Shown here: positions 60,712-64,000 of the stretch, piece after piece | Position numbering within the stretch: position 1 is the first letter of the stretch | Layout: each line of letters begins with the position of its first letter | NCBI RefSeq assembly: GCF_042651485.1 | Contig: NZ_JBHSDH010000013.1 | Coordinates: forward strand, 1,612,001-1,676,000 | DNA from: Sphingorhabdus_B arenilitoris | GTDB lineage: Bacteria > Pseudomonadota > Alphaproteobacteria > Sphingomonadales > Sphingomonadaceae | Reading direction: 5' to 3' | Length of the DNA: 64,000 nucleotides | The notes under the pieces: model-generated | What the model was told of the DNA's origin: nothing | Database searches by the model: none | Seen by the model: only the letters and a program-made list of their open reading frames with translations | Translations under genes and position numbers: made by a program

Positions 60712-63700
60712 TTAGAACTTCACGCTGATCCCGCCCGTGATGCGGCGGTCGGTGAAACCTTGGAAGCACAGTACGGCGTTGTTGTTTACGCAGAAAAGCT
60801 GTTGATCTTCGCGCAGAAGGTTGATCCCTTCAATTCCGACATTGATATTGTCGGTAATGTCGTAATTGATGCTGGCATTAAGCTGTCCGCGTGCACCAGC
60901 AATCACCGGCAGATTCCATCTTTGCTGCTCATTGGTGACATAGTCGGAACGCCATGTGTAGCGCAGCCGTGCGTTCAAACCATATTTGTCGTAGAAGACA
61001 GTGGCGTTATAGGCATATTTCGACAGATTGGGCAGCGTGATCTTGCTTTGCAATTCACCAGCATCAAAGCCCAAGCGAACATCAAGTTCACGTGTGCGCA
61101 GGCCGGTAAAGAAGGATTCAGCAGAACCGCCTTCTTTTTGGTAAGTGAAGTTACCAATAAAGCCGAAACCAGACGCAAAGCCGAGCGCATCTTCATATGC
61201 CGACAAATCATGCTGGAACGCAATTTCGATACCCGTTTGAGTTGTCGACCCTGGTACGTTGAACTTTGAGCTGAGCGGTGCGCAGATACCATTACCGGGG
61301 TTCGCTACGTTGTTAATGTTGCGGTTGGCCAATGGGTTAAATATGCCGCCGCCTGGGCAATTTGGATCGATTGAAAATTGCGGGTTCACACCAACAAAGC
61401 CGATCGGTGTCGGTGCGTCTACCAAAGTACCGAACAAATTGGTCCGATTTTTGTGGAAGAAACCGACGCTGATCAAGCTGGACCGTGTGAAATAATATTC
61501 ACCCGACAGGTCAAATGACCATACCACTTCCGGGATTAGATTGGGGTTGCCACCTTCGACAAATGCTTCGGCGGATGTTGAAAAATTCCTCGATGTCGAC
61601 AGGTCGTCGAAATTGGGGCGACGAATATCGCGTGCGATACCCGCGCGCAGCAAGACATCGGATGCAGGCTCCAACACCGCGCTAAAGCGTGGTAGCAAGA
61701 AATTATATTTGGACCGCCGCGTGGTTGTTCCGGTTGCAACGCCGTTTGCGACATTGTTGCCGGTCGATGCCAACGTCGTGCTCAACCAGCGAAGGCCGAT
61801 ATTGCCCCGCGCAGGCATTCCGAAAATCTCACCTTCCATATTCGCTTGAATATAGGCGGCGTTGGTTTTTTCCTTAATGCTGAAGAAACCGACGGCGGAT
61901 TCGGTCGGGCCAGCCAGCAAAGGCACAGCGGGTAATGTTGGGTTTGCCGTATTGCTGGCGGTGATTGCGTCATTCAACGCGGACAGCACTGCTGCCGGAT
62001 CGTTGAAGGACAGCGCCCCATCAATGATCAGGAAGTCGCGGAAAAATAACTCGCGGCCATCAACGGAGTTAAAGTTGGTCGGCGCCGCGATTAAGATATC
62101 TGCGAACAGATCTCCTTCTGGGCGATTAAACCGGTTCGCCAGCAACGCAGCTGCGTTATTGCTGCCATTTGCGGTTAGTGAAATGTTATTTGTGATGTCA
62201 TTGTTGATCGCGGAGGTTTCATTCCACCGATAACCAAAATCAACTGAAGTCACAAACGGGTTCAGGTCCGTCGTGTCATAAGTGAAATCAAAGCGAACAG
62301 CTTTTTCCTTATTATCAGACCTGCTGGCCCCCTGCGAGACCTGGTTAATCTGATAATTGGCAGGGTTCAGCAATTGCTCCGCACTCGGCGCAAAGGGGCT
62401 ATTCTGGTCAATTCCGAATGTAAGCCCGTTACGTAGGTCGAATGCCAGCGGCACGCCATTATCAAGGCTGCCCCTACCGAATACCGGTTGCGGTCCTAAT
62501 GGATTGATAAAATCGAGCGTCGTCGAGAAATTGGGGTTGGTTGTTTTTGACGTCGACAGCGCAGCTTCTGCCCGGACGGTCAGCTTTTCGCCTTCCCATT
62601 CAAACCCTGCATCGAACACCCGGCTTTTGGTGACCCGCGATCCGGTATCACTGGAAGTGCGCAAATTTGGATCAACCGTAGCCCCGCTGACGCCGCCAAT
62701 GCCCAACGTCCCTGCGACCGTTGATTGGATCGAACCCAGGTTGATCGGGCCATTGGGGCCATTCAAACTGCCCAGATTTACAGTTTCAAAGGCGGTGTTG
62801 TTCGTTGTATTTACAACGAGCGGCGAAGATACACCAGACAACTGCACGCGGTTGCTTTCCTGCGACCGTTGCTGGTCATTTAAGGTTGCATCAAAATACA
62901 GGCGCAGATTGTCGGCTGGTTTCCACTCTAATGCCGCCGTGCCATTGTAGGTTTCATATTCAAAATTGTTGGTTTCCTGTTGGAAAAACTGAATTTGCAG
63001 GAAGTTGAAATTTTCGGAGCTTGGACCGGAATTGGCCAGGTTGATTGCGTCGCGGTCGACACGCGGGGCGAATTGCGCAACATCCTGACGTGCATAACTG
63101 CCGCTCAATACGATGCCGATTTCACCAATGCCCGTTTCAAACCGATTGCCAATCGTGCCGGAGATGCGGGGCAATGTTGTTTTTGCAAGGTCGCTATTTT
63201 CATATTGGACACGCGCTGCGATCAAAGGTTCATTCAAGCTAAGCGGACGGATTGTTTTGAGGTTAATTGTGCCGCCAACCGAACCTTCAATCGTTTTCGC
63301 TTCGGGAACCTTCGTTACTTCAACCGCAGAAATCAGCGCTGCGGGTAAATCTTCGAAGCTAATACCTGAACGACCAGCTCCTGAACCTACCGTAGAAACA
63401 CCGTTAATTTCGGTCCGGTTTGCATCGGTGCCGCGAATCTGCACAGCATTACCCACACCAGCCTGCCGGGTGATTTGGATACCGGTGACATTTTCCAGAA
63501 CTTCGGCCAAATTCTGGTCAGGGAGCTTACCAATGTCTTCGGCTTGGATGACCTCAACGATATTGTTCGATGCCCGTTTTTCGCCGAGGGCGGATTCAAG
63601 TGAAGCGCGGATACCGCTCACCACAATGACATTATCATTCGATTCTTCAGCAGCCGTGTCATCGACATTTTGCGCGAAGCTAGGCGTTGCCGCGCCCATA

Positions 63701-63780
63701 GTGAGTGCCGTTCCGGCCAATAAGGCGGCAAGCATGCGCCGCGAATCCCGGCCAGACGTAGTTATAGCGTGTTTAGTCAT
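60712..63780 (-). CDS. TonB-dependent receptor, Xanthomonas/Caulobacter type
   Basis: Outer-membrane active transporter of 1022 residues from the ATG at 63780, with GGGAGGA just upstream. A signal peptide (about 15-37, ending PSFAQ) is followed by a TonB-box-like stretch DNVIVVSG (about 48-55). The plug domain (about 60-190) carries EDIGKLPDQNLAEVLENVTGIQI and RGTDANRTEINGVS. The rest is the beta-barrel, ending in an aromatic residue (ISVKF), as outer-membrane proteins do. This subfamily usually takes up carbohydrates or other large substrates. A LacI-type palindrome overlaps its -35 region. No ExbB/TonB, SusD-like or catabolic gene is in view. Confidence 0.92.
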   Translation of the reverse strand: MTKHAITTSGRDSRRMLAALLAGTALTMGAATPSFAQNVDDTAAEESNDNVIVVSGIRASLESALGEKRASNNIVEVIQAEDIGKLPDQNLAEVLENVTGIQITRQAGVGNAVQIRGTDANRTEINGVSTVGSGAGRSGISFEDLPAALISAVEVTKVPEAKTIEGSVGGTINLKTIRPLSLNEPLIAARVQYENSDLAKTTLPRISGTIGNRFETGIGEIGIVLSGSYARQDVAQFAPRVDRDAINLANSGPSSENFNFLQIQFFQQETNNFEYETYNGTAALEWKPADNLRLYFDATLNDQQRSQESNRVQLSGVSSPLVVNTTNNTAFETVNLGSLNGPNGPINLGSIQSTVAGTLGIGGVSGATVDPNLRTSSDTGSRVTKSRVFDAGFEWEGEKLTVRAEAALSTSKTTNPNFSTTLDFINPLGPQPVFGRGSLDNGVPLAFDLRNGLTFGIDQNSPFAPSAEQLLNPANYQINQVSQGASRSDNKEKAVRFDFTYDTTDLNPFVTSVDFGYRWNETSAINNDITNNISLTANGSNNAAALLANRFNRPEGDLFADILIAAPTNFNSVDGRELFFRDFLIIDGALSFNDPAAVLSALNDAITASNTANPTLPAVPLLAGPTESAVGFFSIKEKTNAAYIQANMEGEIFGMPARGNIGLRWLSTTLASTGNNVANGVATGTTTRRSKYNFLLPRFSAVLEPASDVLLRAGIARDIRRPNFDDLSTSRNFSTSAEAFVEGGNPNLIPEVVWSFDLSGEYYFTRSSLISVGFFHKNRTNLFGTLVDAPTPIGFVGVNPQFSIDPNCPGGGIFNPLANRNINNVANPGNGICAPLSSKFNVPGSTTQTGIEIAFQHDLSAYEDALGFASGFGFIGNFTYQKEGGSAESFFTGLRTRELDVRLGFDAGELQSKITLPNLSKYAYNATVFYDKYGLNARLRYTWRSDYVTNEQQRWNLPVIAGARGQLNASINYDITDNINVGIEGINLLREDQQLFCVNNNAVLCFQGFTDRRITGGISVKF

Positions 63781-63861
63781 TGAAAATCCTCCCAAAAGCT
63801 CTCCAAGATGCGCGCCGACTTACCTTATCGGTAGCGCCCTCAAACATCGGTGAATGAAAAA

Positions 63862-63875
63862 GACACCGGTGTCAA
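63862..63875 (-). promoter_or_regulatory. LacI-type operator over the receptor -35
   Basis: The palindrome GACACCGGTGTC (63862-63873) overlaps TTGACA read on the minus strand (63870-63875), about 90 bases upstream of the TonB receptor ATG. A CG-centred 12-bp inverted repeat over a promoter is typical for LacI-family sugar repressors. The -10 hexamer is not convincing. Confidence 0.55.
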
Positions 63876-64000
63876 TATTCTTTTCATCCGTTCTTGCGGC
63901 AGCATGAGAGTGATGTCAACCAATAAATATGACCAATTATGCAACTAATCCGACATTTATATAATACCAGTATGCTATACCAATTTTGGGTAAGGCATGG

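Noticed and set aside
63822..63834. Second palindrome TACCTTATCGGTA near the TonB receptor
   Set aside because: Only four-base arms around a five-base spacer; expected by chance in such a region.
1..64000. CRISPR arrays, insertion sequences, rRNA genes
   Set aside because: No regularly spaced repeats, transposase motifs or ribosomal RNA sequences were seen anywhere in the window.

Overview
The window looks like chromosomal DNA of an alphaproteobacterium of the order Sphingomonadales (Sphingopyxis/Sphingorhabdus-like). The evidence is a MipZ division ATPase, a zinc-ribbon TIGR02300-type protein beside aroA-cmk-rpsA-ihfB, a Xanthomonas/Caulobacter-type TonB receptor, exosortase-A-associated glycosylation genes, and a bacterial sphingolipid gene set. 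Base composition is moderate and fairly even. There is no integrase, transposase, CRISPR array or rRNA. Two tRNA genes are present: Ala-GGC and Leu-TAA.

Layout. 0-8.4 kb: panC (cut by the left edge), mipZ coupled to a membrane J-domain gene, a phosphohexomutase with two coupled genes, and a carboxymuconolactone-decarboxylase/VOC/Lhr-like helicase run. 8.4-17.9 kb: aspartic protease, class A beta-lactamase-like lipoprotein, HerA-like ATPase, queF, a sulfur block (sseA-metC) coupled to a MscS channel. 17.9-26.6 kb: a peptide-type ABC transporter without a binding protein, epoxide hydrolase, a TipAS-type MerR regulator, SMR efflux protein, diguanylate cyclase, and a soxR/VOC pair with a clear SoxR box. 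27.3-38.2 kb: the most interesting stretch, a sphingolipid island. It holds a GNAT protein (candidate bacterial ceramide synthase), a desaturase, LptF/LptG, a DUF2141 protein, a DAGK-type lipid kinase (candidate ceramide kinase), a Tam41/Mmp37-like nucleotidyltransferase, serine palmitoyltransferase, its acyl carrier protein, a CerR-type reductase and a small membrane protein coupled to spt. 38.2-46.5 kb: proB, obgE, tRNA-Ala, aroA-cmk-rpsA-ihfB with one secreted gene inserted, and tRNA-Leu. 46.5-50.9 kb: metallo-hydrolase, an S24/CI-like repressor facing two small genes across a paired operator, a Pro/Ala-rich membrane protein and a glycosyltransferase. 51-60.3 kb: O-glycosylation ligase, second MscS channel, MaoC dehydratase, thiolase, RlpA-like protein, DUF805 protein, ygfZ, pyrC and a secreted metallopeptidase-like gene flanked by a 20-bp direct repeat of the pyrC 3' end. 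60.7-63.8 kb: a large TonB-dependent receptor with a LacI-type palindrome on its promoter.

How the genes work together. The sphingolipid block can be read as a pathway: Spt with the dedicated ACP makes the ketosphingoid base, the GNAT protein N-acylates it, CerR reduces it, the lipid kinase phosphorylates ceramide, and the Tam41-like enzyme may activate the phosphorylated lipid with CTP. LptF/LptG, a candidate dedicated transporter pair, may move the product outward. The last steps are inference. Three regulatory sites are readable from the sequence: the SoxR box (25459-25476), the twin palindromes of the S24 repressor (47912-47945) and the MerR-type repeat at 22398-22426.
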